Assembly (NCBI GenBank): GCA_008704415.1
Contig: VXIS01000023.1
Coordinates: 124,001-188,000 of the forward strand
Direction of reading: 5' to 3'
From: Sphaerosporella brunnea
Lineage: Eukaryota > Ascomycota > Pezizomycetes > Pezizales > Pyronemataceae
Length of the DNA stretch: 64,000 nt
The notes beneath the pieces are model-generated. The model was not told where the DNA came from, did not search any database, and worked only from the letters and a program-made list of their open reading frames with translations. A program made the position numbers and the translations under genes. Shown piece by piece: positions 11,540 through 22,157 of this stretch (the stretch's first letter is position 1; each line of letters begins with the position of its first letter).

Positions 11540-12354
11540 ACCGGAGAGAGCCAGGACGTGGACATCAGACACGCCACGACCAACATACATCATGCCTCTG
11601 CATTTCAATATGCAGAGCGGTGCGTCCCCCAGCATACCGCTTCAGATAAACAGATGCAGAGTTGCAACAAGGTCGTGTGGGCTATGTTGGGGCTGTGCTT
11701 CGGCGATGAGTCTTGTTTCTTTCTTTCGGTTTCTAGGGGTTTCCTTTCGGTTCTGTTGGCTCCGCCAGTAGCTATGAGGACTAGCGGCTGTGCGCTGGGA
11801 TTTTGGTACATAAAGGGGACGTTATTTCCGCTTTGTTGTTTTGCGCTCCGTTCTTTTGCTCTTCACTGAACTTGCGTATTCGATTCTGATATATCTGTGA
11901 CGCTGTTGAACTTTGGACCCCGTGCGTGCCTCTTTTCGTCCAGTCCCGGCTCCTGTCTCTGTCCCCTGTCTATCACCCACCTGTACACGAGTACCTTACG
12001 CCCCCTCCTGTCTGCCATATGCTTTTGAGACGGAGGATTGTGGTAGTCTGTTTCACGAGCCGCTTATCAGCCGCAAAAGTATTGCAAATCCTATAACTCT
12101 GACCCTGTGTACAATATGATGGTACACGGTCGCAGTCTGACACTCTTCAGCGCGATATTCGCTTGGGGATACACAGTCTTGGATAGTGGCTTCCTAGCTG
12201 CAATATAGGCCCTTCTTTGACCAAATTGAATCAAAACTGGTGGAGATAAATCGTTTTTTGTTTGAAGTGCCCCGTGTGCGGGTTTCATTCACGGCTGCGG
12301 CTGCACATGTCACGGTGAGCCGGGGGCTAGAAACAGAGACGCTGCACTATGGTG
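11540..12354. other. No confident gene; LTR-like stretch
   Basis: Between about 11685 (TGTTGGGGCTGTG) and 11900, a TACATAAAGG TATA-like site and a T-rich downstream part resemble a small LTR. I could not find a paired end or a target-site duplication, so it is not called. Confidence 0.3.
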
Positions 12355-12520
12355 GGTGGCTGGCCGCCGGCGGTGGGTTTGCTCCGCTCGCGTGGCCGGC
12401 GCCGGAACATAAGCGTCCGGCCACGCCGCTCCATTTTGTTCCTCACCACACACGGTTCTCGTTCGCTCGCACCCATCCGCTCCATGTTTCAGTAGCTCTC
12501 CGGAGACTGGGAGGAGCTGT
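12355..12520 (+). repeat. Dispersed repeat, copy 2
   Basis: Partner of 2631-2775 in the same orientation, sharing the same ordered blocks. The flanking sequences differ. Confidence 0.55.
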
Positions 12521-12746
12521 CGGCGGCTTCGCTGCCGCACCCGGGCATAACAGTGGAGGAGTATCAGGACCCAGCAGGGGAACGACGCAGAGAAAGGAAG
12601 GATGGAGATGGCGGACGCAGATGGGAAAGTTGTCCTTTGCTTGTCCGCCCCGACGCTCACTTTGTATTTGGTTTCAACGAGCTTTTGTTGGTTCGGGATT
12701 CGCAGACGCGATAGTTGCTAGATTTCAACGGTAGTCAGTTGACACC

Positions 12747-13112
12747 ATGGCTGCCGCCACTGATGAGTACGTCAGCTTCCCTGATGCCGAGGATGAGGAG
12801 TGGGTCGTTATTGGTGTTGACAAGGGTGAGGACCCGGGCGGCTTTGGTGATGACGAAGAAGCCGAAAAGGCTAAGGTCTGTGGGAGCAAGATTGACGGGG
12901 GTGTCGAGGCTGGGGGAATCATTGTGGTACCAGCCTTTAGGACGCTGTGGGCTGCGAATAGACCGGCCAGTCCGGCTTTCGGACGAAAACGGATGCCTAT
13001 ATCGCCCACAAGAGCTGAACGTAATAGCATGAATAACGAACTCAACAAGAAACAACGAAGATACCGGAGGACAGTGACAATCACCACACCGATCAACAAT
13101 GATTGTAAATGA
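12747..13112 (+). CDS. Hypothetical acidic protein with a transposon scrap in its reading frame
   Basis: An ATG in good context (GACACCATGG) opens a 121-codon frame. The first 60 or so residues are coherent and acidic (EYVSFPDAEDEEWVVIG, then GDDEEAEK). At about 12955-12990 the frame runs into AGACCGGCCAGTCCGGC, the terminal block of MITE-1, so everything after residue about 70 is probably not original protein. The likely history is a host-like gene 5' end interrupted and truncated by a hAT-type insertion. I do not recognise the N-terminal part. Whether it is transcribed cannot be judged here. Confidence 0.35.
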   Translation: MAAATDEYVSFPDAEDEEWVVIGVDKGEDPGGFGDDEEAEKAKVCGSKIDGGVEAGGIIVVPAFRTLWAANRPASPAFGRKRMPISPTRAERNSMNNELNKKQRRYRRTVTITTPINNDCK

Positions 13113-14559
13113 GCATCTGAGGTCACAATATACACCCGTTAGGTGCGCGGAAATCCTAACCAACTATCCAAACTCACGTACAACCGCGCGCCTACGCGCT
13201 TCGCAGCGGCCTCAAGGCTGTCACTCAACCCTGCAGCGCGTTCGTGCCCTTGATCGGCGGGCTAAAAACCGCTCAACTCCCATCAGAGACTACCAACGTG
13301 CACCGCGGACCGTTTCTGTTGGAACCTGATCCACGTGTCTTCGCCCAAGCTCCCTCGGCCGCCTTGACCGCCTTCAGCATTTGCAGGAGTAGTATCACTA
13401 GCAACAACTTTGTTCTTACAGCGATTGCCTGTTGGCAGCTACTTCTCCCGAGACCCGGAACTTCAACATCATGATGGTTGAGTATGGTGACCGCCTCAGC
13501 TCTGGCCACCTCAGCACTCGCATCTTGCTTCCTACGCTTTGCATCGGCTTCAGCAAGGTAACCGTGCACTACCCTCCCCTTGCCGATGACATTTTGCAAG
13601 CAAAGCGCGAGGATCGGCCGTGGGGGGTGGAGAAAAACGAACATCCGGTGCATCCTCAGTTGCTGGAGGTTTTGGAAGCCCGGAGCCAAGCTGTTGGCTG
13701 TCAGCTGAATGAAAGGTCGGCCCTACCCCGCTCAGAGGTGTAAGATTCAGCGGTGACTTGTTGTAAGCGTAAGGCATAACGCTCTTGATATTCGGTAGAA
13801 AGAAGCGATTTCCGGAAACTCTCCGCTGCATACGCCTCGTTGACAAAACAATGGTTGCCGATCTATGCTAGGTAGTGCTCGGTGGCTACCGCCCGCGGAA
13901 CCGACTCAGGGTAGTCCATATCTGCGTCGCCTTGACTTAGAACATCGAGGGTCGATTGCTGGCCGTGGGACCCCCGCATTAGCCTTCACAAAGGTAAGCA
14001 CCACAAGAATAGACGTGTGGATATAGTTCATTCTGCGTCTCACCCACAGCGAAGCCCGGCGGGAAAGCGAACCGCTGAACAACTTTCCCAGCTGCTGAAG
14101 CTCGCGCCATTCGCACGCAGATTGTATTGTCCACCAAACATCTCGTTCAGAACTCGCGGGATGAGACTCTCAGTATGCGTATTCGAGCGTGGTGGACGCG
14201 CAGTTGTTGGCACGTTTGCCAGCCACACTGCCCTGGCGGTAGCAGCTGACGGGAAAGCAGCGGAGACGCAAACGTGAGATGTACGCGATTGGGGAAGGGT
14301 CGAGTAGAGGCAGAGCAGTGCCACGGCGTGTTGTCAAGCGTAAAGGTGACAAGAGAGGGAACCGCTCCTCGGAGCTGGTAGGCCAAGCGCACTAGCGCGG
14401 CTGCCGGGTGGAGCGAAAGTCTTGAGGCCGCCACGAGGCGCGTAGGCGCGCGGTAGTACGCGAAGTTTGGATGGTGGGTTGCATAGTCCGTTGGATTTCC
14501 GTTAGGAGCGTGCGTTCTACCGCGTTGAAAGTACGATGCCACAGGCCGTCTCGACTGCC
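13113..14559. other. No confident gene
   Basis: Overlapping frames on both strands around 13270-13740 (about 100-138 codons) have no recognisable motif. They could include the decayed remainder of the gene starting at 12747. Nothing recognised at 13750-14559. Confidence 0.35.
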
Positions 14560-15344
14560 TAGTGTTGCACACAGGCCAGCTCGACACGAGCCCGACAGGT
14601 GGATCCAGCCAGCTCGGATCTTGGGCCGGCTTGTCTCGCGAGCCTAACCCGAACTGAAAAGGCTCGACTCCGTCTCGAGCCCGCGGCCTAAAAATCACGT
14701 TGAGGTGGTCCATTTCGGTAGCGACTGATATTTGCTATTTGCCACTGGTTATATCAGTCCGATAGATCCCTCAGATCGGAACCTGACTCTAGAATAGCTT
14801 ACACAGCCGAATCCGCACCCTCCTCTTCATAATAATCGCTAGTTGCCACTTCCTGATGCTGCAAATCACTACCGAAGTCCCTGGCGATTGGAGTGATGAA
14901 TCAAAACTTCGTCTCATTCAGCTTCCACCAATGGAGAGGGTAGGTGCCCAGATCAACCAGCAATTCACACAAATAGTGATACCTGTCTGTTGGCCCCATC
15001 CAGCCTTGGCCGTCCCCAGTCTGTGGTCTCCGCGCTATATAGCCAAACATTGCCGCCAGGTCTCCATCCACCGGAACGGAGTGAGACAACGTTAAGACGC
15101 CAGATGGGGTTCGGGAGTCGGAGGTAGGTAGGGTTGACTCGGCATGAAGGGGATGTGTTGGTTGCTGTACCCAGCAGCGGTATGCCAGCGGAGTACCAAA
15201 ATTCCCTGACAAAGCTGATAGCAAGCTCGAGCCTGAACTGCTTCCGTTAGAGCCAGCTGAATCTCGAAAAATTATGTTTCAATCCGGCTCAAAATCTATG
15301 TTCGAGCTTTTGGCGCGACCCAGCTCGGCTCGTATGCCACACTA
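14560..15344 (+). mobile_element. Non-autonomous hAT-type element (MITE-2)
   Basis: Termini TAGTGTTGCACAC...GGCCAGCTCG and the reverse complement TAGTGTGGCATACGAGCCG face inward. They are flanked by a perfect 8-bp duplication CGACTGCC (14552-14559 and 15345-15352), the length made by hAT transposases. The 785-bp body has no convincing transposase frame. The terminus resembles that of the hAT element at 22158 (CAGTGTTCCGTACGG), so the two may be mobilised by related enzymes. Confidence 0.85.
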
Positions 15345-15504
15345 CGACTGCCATTTGCAATCACGGTGCTGATGATGTGCCAGGCCGATGGCCAGCTTCA
15401 GTTGTGCAGAGATGGCAGGCACGCCACGAGGCCAATTTTCAATGGCAAGTTATATACTACGATTGCGCAGACAGCCATCCCAGATGCCAGCCAGGATATG
15501 CACC

Positions 15505-15800
15505 CAGGGCTGTCAAAAGTCCGGCCAGTCCGGCTTTGGAGGATGCCTGAACCCGTTTGATTCAAACGGGCTTTGAAAATTACGGCCCGTTTGGACCAGG
15601 CAATTTTGCACGTCACCCAGGTGACTGAAGGTGCCCATCAGGCCCGGTAAACACCCTGCGCCCGGCGGGCCCGCCAGGCACCGGCAATATCTTGGCTTAC
15701 ACTGACATCCAGAAAATGAAAACGAAAGCGAGATACAGATCCAACGTGAAGCCCCTACCCATCAATCCCTGCCGCCCGCTGTTCCAAGCAACACATCCGC
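15505..15800 (+). repeat. hAT-like MITE-1, left part only
   Basis: Starts CAGGGCTGTCAAAAGTCCGG and stays alignable with the complete copy at 16765 through GCCCGGCGGGCCCGCCAGGC and the GAGATACAGAT block, to about 15790. The right terminus is absent, so the copy is truncated. Confidence 0.7.
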
Positions 15801-16764
15801 AGTTCGGATCCGTATTCTTCCGCCGCTGTTCCGACCTGAATTTACTGGGTTAAAGGGCGTGATGTATGAGCAAAACGTCATCAGTTTCGCTCCGTTGCGC
15901 CTCATCGGAATTGAATGTGAAACAAATTCGTTGTGACACCAACGTCCCACCTCTGACAGGACACGAGCGGCTCCGTATAGTTTGGTCCATAGCCAGCATG
16001 ACTAGGGGCTATTGTTTGCACGGCTTGATAAGGGTGCTCGAGTCATTCGGAATAGCATGAGTGACATGCGGCGCGGTGGCTCTCGACAGAATACGGTCAG
16101 TAGGGAGATTTGGAGACGTGCATGGGTGAAATGCAGGAATTGATATCTCCAATCATAACGGAGACGCACACCGCGAGGGTTCAACAGCACGGGCGGGCTG
16201 CCACTGGCGCCTTTGACGTTCAGTTTCACAGAACAATCAAAATCATCCCATTGGACGTATGCATTGGACTACCCAGGGCCGCCACCGTTCCCTTATTGTA
16301 ACAGCCGCGGCATTGTCATTCTGGTCAGGTTCCCGCCGAGCTATAGTCGAAGGCAATCCCAGGTATGACCACAGACTCGGGCACAGGTTTCCTGGGAACC
16401 TCACTCTCATCACGCGCGGCTTAAACAGTGCACCTGTCATCTGTTCAGACAAATTGGAGGTTTACAACGGCAGCCAGTGCACAAGGACAGGCTCGTTAGG
16501 TTTTGTATTGAGAACACGGTGCGAAGGACAGCGGAACATGCAATTCGAATATTCCGGCGATGCCGAAATGGCATACTGTTATGTGAGCCAGACTCAACGG
16601 CTGCCGAGGTAGCATACCGAGCGGTAGTTGCGATGGGAATAGTAACGTTGCCACCAAAGTAGCTAGACCATGGAGCACCAGGCCTCCAGGCAGCGCGGCA
16701 CCCTTCTGATGGTCTCGTCACCGCGTCAACATTTTGAGGGCGAAATGGATTTCATGCATGGCTT
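15801..16764. other. No recognisable gene
   Basis: Short frames only between two MITE-1 copies. A frame at 16477-16662 has a basic, arginine-rich reading that I could not assign. Confidence 0.4.
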
Positions 16765-17414
16765 CAGGGCTGTCAAAAGTCCGGCCAGTCCGGCTTTGAA
16801 CGCGGCCTGGACCGGACTGATTGAAACGGGCTTTTGAAATCACGGCCCGTTTGGACCACGCTTTTTGGACCGAGACCCAGAAGCCTACGGGCACCCGCCA
16901 GCCCCAGAAGGACCCGGCGCCCGGCGGGCCCGCCAGGCATCTGTAGTTTTTTGCTTACACATACATCAAGGAAAGAAACATGAACGCGAGATACAGATTC
17001 AACAACCTAAACAACCGCCAGCTACCCCTCCATCTCCGCCGCCCGCTGTTTCAAGTGACTCTGCATACGCTCAACCTGATGAATTTGAGAACCCGCCCCA
17101 TAGACCAGATCTTCCCTCGCTAGGATTTGAGGTATTCTATGGCGTGGATCGACCAGTCTTGTGATTGCGATCGACGCTTTAGCTGCGGCGGAACGACCAC
17201 CGAACGATTAGCGCTTTTAGTGGCCCCGGGTTCGGCACAATGACCAACCTGACCTTAATTCTTTGCTACCGTGCACCGGCCGGCACCTATCACATATCCA
17301 GTTTTTTGTTATGCCTGCCCGAACCTGTCGGGCCTGCCACATCACCGGCCCGACCTCACCCACTCCGTGGGGCCCCGTTTGACCTGGCGGCCGGCCGGAC
17401 TATTGACAGCCATG
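16765..17414 (+). mobile_element. hAT-like MITE-1, full-length copy
   Basis: Left end CAGGGCTGTCAAAAGTCCGG; right end, read in reverse, CATGGCTGTCAATAGTCCGG. The flanks are CATGGCTT (16757-16764) and GATGGCTT (17414-17421), seven of eight bases matching, consistent with an 8-bp hAT duplication, with the final base of the element uncertain. The body is about 650 bp without a transposase frame, hence non-autonomous. Confidence 0.8.
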
Positions 17415-18681
17415 ATGGCTTCAAGCGTAGCACCTGCAGTTAGGCCGATGACAGTCGCCTTCGTCACAGATACGATGTTAGGGCACCGCATCCTTCTTCG
17501 TTGCTCTCTCTAGCGGACTGCGACTCAACAGCGTCGACTCCCAACCGATTTAGTCATTCATGCTCAGGATTCTTCCACCCCGGATGGCTCGGTTGCTACA
17601 AGGTGGGATGACATCTCCGCTGTGATGAAGATGTTAGGAACGGCATCATCTAGGGCTGAGCTCTGGCTGGTCAGACACTTTTCTTTTGCGTCAATTCCGG
17701 CGTGGGACTCCATGCCAAAAGAACATTTCTGGGAGGTAACGTTCCGTGTTTGTTTGACAACCAAAGGTCTAAAATGTCAGCGACCGGTTTGCTACGGCAG
17801 AAGAAGCTCCACAAAACACTGTGCATACACAAAGAACATAATCCTCTTTCCTGACTCATTTTGACAAAACTTGGGTCAGAGCGAAGAGGATAGTCGGGGA
17901 TTTCGCTTCCCAACTGGGACCAGCGCTGCATCGTAGATAATCACCTATGCGAAGACACGCCCGAAATCAGAATTTACATACCATACGACTACGCATATGT
18001 TTATTCTCATGAAGAAAGTGAACTGTAGCTGATGATTCCTGTAACTGCACACGCCGCCGTGATCCTCATAAGCAGCTATTGCAAATAAAGAGTTTTTAGT
18101 GCAGCGGACCCCTCCAGCAAACGTGGAACGACGCAGTTGATTGAGTGCGTGACGCACTTTTATCGAGTGTGCACGCCGGCCGAGCGGGGGTGGCCGCGAT
18201 TGTCGCAATTAGGTAGGATGTGTGAGCTAAATCAGCGCATTATCTTCACATCACGGCCCGCGCAGAAACCTGAGAGCTGACCAGCGCCGAATCTCTTCTC
18301 GCATTGCGTTTGCAGAGTGCCGTGCTTCCCCTTTCATCTGCGTTTGAACCCAGTTTGGATCTACCTCTCAATATTTCCATCTTTCTTTCACTGCCGATGA
18401 CCATTCACCGAACTCACCTTTTGTTGGAAACTGGCTTTCTACGCTTGGATAAGGACCAGTGAGAACAAATGATTGGAGGAGTGACACACTGTGATGGAAT
18501 ACCGAGTGATATTGGAAGGGTATATTTATGTACTTAGATTAGCTTCTTAGAAAGTAGCAATATGGTTCCGTGGGCTTTAAACCTGGAACTTAGTTTGGCA
18601 TTACGCGGATTACACCGAGTTGAAGTCCCGTGTGTGCTACAAGACACTCAAAATTGGTCTACAAATTTTCATCTAAAATTC
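17415..18681. other. No recognisable gene
   Basis: Several frames of 60-90 codons on both strands, none with motifs. Nothing else recognised. Confidence 0.4.
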
Positions 18682-19182
18682 TCAAAACTCTCCAGTGGCT
18701 TTTATATACCCGATCTGTGAATGCAGCCTTTCCATAGAGTTCCCCATTGCGATATGCATCCATAATTCTCTGTACTCTGGCGAAAAGTTTCCAAGCAATC
18801 TCATCTGTGATGACTTCGAGTCCAAGACGCCTTGAACCCATCCGGCGGAGAGCGGGCAGTGAATCAGAGCTGTTCTGGCGTGAATATATCTTCGCAGGCT
18901 GAAATAATACTTAGCTTGAGCCGGCCGGGGCAGCCCAAGTGCCAGTGCCTCACCTTCTTTCAAAATGACCGCCTTTATTTTGTCAAGCCTTTCGTCAGTG
19001 CCCTTCCGGTGCCGGGCAGGCTGCGGCCAGTTGGAACGCACAATTTCAACCTTCTCTGTTGAAATCTCTGGTGGCTGGGGGATGCGCAAAAAGACGGTTT
19101 TGCCCTTTTCCGTACCTTCCGCAGTTTCTTTTATCTGCAACCCAACTATCTTGCCACTGTCGAGGATGGTGATTTTGGCCAT
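18682..19182 (-). CDS. Hypothetical protein, 166 residues, possibly frameshifted
   Basis: ATG at 19182 gives MAKITILDSGKIVGLQIKE and a coherent mixed-charge protein with several Trp and Tyr. A GTG lies six codons upstream in frame, but the ATG is preferred. From about 18840 a second minus frame down to 18659 (ITDEIAWKLFARVQRIM, then DRVYKSHWRVLRILDENL) also reads like real protein. Either a one-base shift has joined the wrong ending or the true 3' end lies in that frame. It runs divergently from the F-box/ankyrin gene and could share its upstream region. No family recognised. Confidence 0.45.
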   Translation of the reverse strand: MAKITILDSGKIVGLQIKETAEGTEKGKTVFLRIPQPPEISTEKVEIVRSNWPQPARHRKGTDERLDKIKAVILKEGEALALGLPRPAQAKYYFSLRRYIHARTALIHCPLSAGWVQGVLDSKSSQMRLLGNFSPEYRELWMHIAMGNSMERLHSQIGYIKATGEF

Positions 19183-19513
19183 TGCTGAAGGAAACTTCAC
19201 TCGATCGGCTGGTGTCGGTGTCGTATCACTACACCATCTGGTCGACTATAACACATACCACCATAGTCAAGTAGATGGGGTCGAAAAGATGTACCCCACT
19301 CGGTTGGTGCTCGCTCGGGTACGCGTGAGGGGTACAGGTTTTAAGGGTACAAATTCCGCGCGTGGCTCTCAAATGTTTGTCCGACTATTTGTACTGATCG
19401 CCTCTGGATTCATACTGTCGTCTTCAATATCCAACCCTCCAACGACCCTGTCTTCTCGAACATCCAACCCACCAACGATCTTCTCTTCTCGAACTTCGAA
19501 CCCATCAACCACC

Positions 19514-20965
19514 ATGTCATCAACAACCCCCTTCCAACGCGTCCCGACCGAGCTTTGGTTCGCCATTGGCGACCAGCTATCCTTGAACGACCTCTGCAGC
19601 CTGTCGCGAACCTGCCGATCTTTCAACATCACATTCACACCGCGGCTTTTCCGGCGCGCCAGAGACTCGCCGGGCGCCTGTCTGCAGCGCGTAATGACCA
19701 GCAACAACCACCTCCGCGTGCTCCGCTATCTCCTCCACGAGGGGTTCCCGGTGGATTGCACAATAATCCTGCATACCAGCCTGCCCGATGGACAACAAGA
19801 GATGTACACACTGATGCACATGGCAGCGTGGAGCGGTAGCGACGCGCTGGTCGAGCTCCTCATTCAGCGTGGTGCAAAGATCTCGGCCACAGACCGCCAC
19901 GGACGCACCCCGCTGCATTTAACGGCCATCCGCGGGTTCCAGGAGGTCGCCAGGCTGCTCATAGAGAACGGCGCAAAGGTCTCGGCCGCAGACCACAAAG
20001 GACAGACCCCGCTGCATAAAGCGGCCAAGTTCGGGTCCCAGGAGGTCGCGAGGCTGCTCATTGATAACGCCGCCAACGTCTCGGCCGCAGACCACGACGG
20101 ATACACCCCACTGCATGAAGCGGCCATCTGCGGGTCCACAGAGGTCGCCAGGCTGCTCATTGAGAACGCCGCCAACGTCTCGGCCTTAGACCACAAAGGA
20201 GAGACCCCACTGCATACAGCGGCCATCAACGGGTCCCAGGAGGTTGCTAGGTTGCTCATAGAGAACGGCGCAATGATCTCGGCCACAAATGAGGAGGGAA
20301 CCACCGCCCTGCATCACGCGGTGAAACGACGGTATGAGCAGGTGGCGCGACTGCTTATTGCCAACGGCGCCCCCGTCTCGGCTACAGACCACGACGGATA
20401 CACCCCGCTGCATACAGCGGCCATCCGCGGGTTCCAGGAGGTCGCCAGGCTGCTCATAGAGAACGGCGCAAAGGTCTCGGCCGCCAACCACTACGGATAC
20501 ACCCCGCTGCATTTAACGGCCATCCGCGGGTTGCAGGAGGTCACCAGGCTGCTCATAGAGAACGGCGCAAAGGTCTCGGCCGCAGAGCACAAAGGACAGA
20601 CCCCGCTGCACAAAGCGGCCATCAACGGGTCCCCGGAGGTCGCCAGGCTGCTCATTGATAACGCCGCCAACGTCTCGGCCGCAGACCACGACGGATACAC
20701 CCCACTGCATGAAGCGGCCGTCTACGGGTCCACGGAGGTTGCCAGGCTGCTCATTGAGAACGCCGCCAACGTCTCGGCCGTAGGACCCAAAGGATCCACC
20801 CCACTGCATTGTGCAGTGGTACATGGGTGTGAGCAGGTAGCCGCGCTGCTGATTGACAAGGGCGCCGACGTCTCTGCCGTCGATTGGGACGGGCGCACCC
20901 CATTGTGGCACGCGCTGGACAACAAATACCTGCATCTGGTGCCGCTGTTAACACCCATAGCATGA
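19514..20965 (+). CDS. F-box / ankyrin-repeat protein
   Basis: 483 residues from the ATG at 19514 (context ACCACCATGT). An in-frame ATG at 19373 would add a hydrophobic, repeat-rich leader and is a possible alternative. Residues about 6-48 match an F-box (FQRVPTELWFAIGDQLSL, then SRTCRSF), which normally docks to Skp1 in an SCF ubiquitin ligase. From about residue 60 there are roughly twelve ankyrin repeats of 33 residues, with consensus TPLHxAAxxGxxEVARLLIENGA and a degenerate last one. Such proteins usually present a substrate-binding ankyrin face to the ligase; the target is unknown. Repeats 3-5 (LTAIRG, KAA, EAA order) recur as repeats 9-11 about 594 bp downstream, pointing to an internal block duplication. 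The frame is intact. Confidence 0.85.
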   Translation: MSSTTPFQRVPTELWFAIGDQLSLNDLCSLSRTCRSFNITFTPRLFRRARDSPGACLQRVMTSNNHLRVLRYLLHEGFPVDCTIILHTSLPDGQQEMYTLMHMAAWSGSDALVELLIQRGAKISATDRHGRTPLHLTAIRGFQEVARLLIENGAKVSAADHKGQTPLHKAAKFGSQEVARLLIDNAANVSAADHDGYTPLHEAAICGSTEVARLLIENAANVSALDHKGETPLHTAAINGSQEVARLLIENGAMISATNEEGTTALHHAVKRRYEQVARLLIANGAPVSATDHDGYTPLHTAAIRGFQEVARLLIENGAKVSAANHYGYTPLHLTAIRGLQEVTRLLIENGAKVSAAEHKGQTPLHKAAINGSPEVARLLIDNAANVSAADHDGYTPLHEAAVYGSTEVARLLIENAANVSAVGPKGSTPLHCAVVHGCEQVAALLIDKGADVSAVDWDGRTPLWHALDNKYLHLVPLLTPIA

Positions 20966-21550
20966 TCGGGCTGGACAGGGAAAGGCCACCCTCCATGAGC
21001 GCCATGCGAACCTTGTTATACACGCACGACTGCTTTACTTTGTTGGTTTGTTGGATTTACTTCTAGGACTGTCTAGATTACTAAATATATATATCTTGCC
21101 GCCGCAACCAAAGAAATAGCCTGTCCATATGATGCCAGCCGTGCAACAAATACCATCGCGCCCCAGATTCTCCCGCGTCGCAGTGATGTTGCTCTCATCG
21201 TACCTACAGACAGCCAACCACGTAGCCAGCAGGCCTTCGCCACGACCACTCCTGCAGCGCCCCGCAACCCACACCGTCGGTCAGATCTTCACTGTACAAC
21301 AAGCTGATAAGGTGATCGCTGTGTTGCGCGCCTGGCTGCGCGGGCGTTGCGATTTCAAGGACGAAATTGAGGCGAAGGGTCTCTCCCGACGGAATAGATT
21401 GGGTGAATCGGCGCCTGTCAGATATAGCGGACAACCGGTACTGGGATAGAAATTGAGATCCAAAACTGGTTGGTTAGGTCAATGCTGAAAAGTTGTGAGG
21501 TCGCTGACGAGGCTCAAGACGGATCGATCGGTCATCGTCACGGTTTGCAG
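20966..21550. other. No recognisable gene
   Basis: Downstream flank of the F-box/ankyrin gene. A short AT run (ATATATATAT) lies near 21080-21095. No coding motif. Confidence 0.4.
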
Positions 21551-22102
21551 CAGGGCTGCCAGTAGAAGGGCCGGCCCGGGGCCCCACAATGTGGGGCAGG
21601 CCGGGGCGTCAACCTGGCGCCTCGGATAGGTTCCGGGCTACCCTCTCCAGGTCTGGATGTCTGATAGGTTGCTGGGGGTGCCGGTTATTCAGCGCTTTCC
21701 TTGGTGCCGATAATGGAGCAACCTCCGAGTGCACCAAGTGATCAAAACCCCGGAATTTGAGGATGGATGTCAAAGCGGTGCTTGTTGGGGAGAGTAATTG
21801 TAGATTGTTCGGTCCAATGCTGACCTCTTCTGGGGGTCCTTGTGTTCTTTAAGCATGGCAGATAGTTCGGGCCAATGCTGACCTCTTCTGGGGTCCTTGT
21901 GTTCTTTAAACATGGTAGATAGTTCAGGTGCCGGGCGGGCCCCGCGGGCACCTACATGTTGCGCTCCATCCGGGGCCCGTGGGCACATGGATCTCGGCCC
22001 AAGATGTCTGGTCGAAACGGGCCTCGATTGGAAACGCCCGTTTAATTCTAATGGGTTCCCACCGCGCCGAACGCCGGACTGGCCGCTCTATTGACAGCCC
22101 TG
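21551..22102 (-). mobile_element. hAT-like MITE-1, full-length copy (reverse)
   Basis: 552 bp with ends CAGGGCTGCCAGTAG and (reverse) CAGGGCTGTCAATAGAGCGG, flanked by a perfect 8-bp duplication GTTTGCAG (21543-21550 and 22103-22110). The right half aligns in reverse with the copies at 6185, 15505 and 16765. Inside, a unit of about 58 bp (CCAATGCTGACCTCTTCTGG...AGATAGTTC) is present twice in tandem at about 21809-21926. No transposase frame. Confidence 0.9.
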
Positions 22103-22157
22103 GTTTGCAGTGTCAGCTGGTTGTTTGTCGGTTGTAGTTGCCGTTGTGGACTAGCAC

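Noticed and set aside
11056..11635. Minus-strand Leu/Ser-rich frames that look like membrane proteins
   Set aside because: They are produced by reading the GAG/GAA tract in reverse (CTC/TTC); no independent motif.
11685..11900. Possible solo LTR starting TGTTGGGGCTG with a TATA-like site
   Set aside because: No matching CA end, target-site duplication or second copy could be identified.
19577..20935. Several long minus-strand frames antisense to the ankyrin gene (MQRGVSVVVCGRD-like repeats)
   Set aside because: They mirror the 33-residue ankyrin periodicity on the wrong strand; the plus frame has the F-box and ankyrin signatures.
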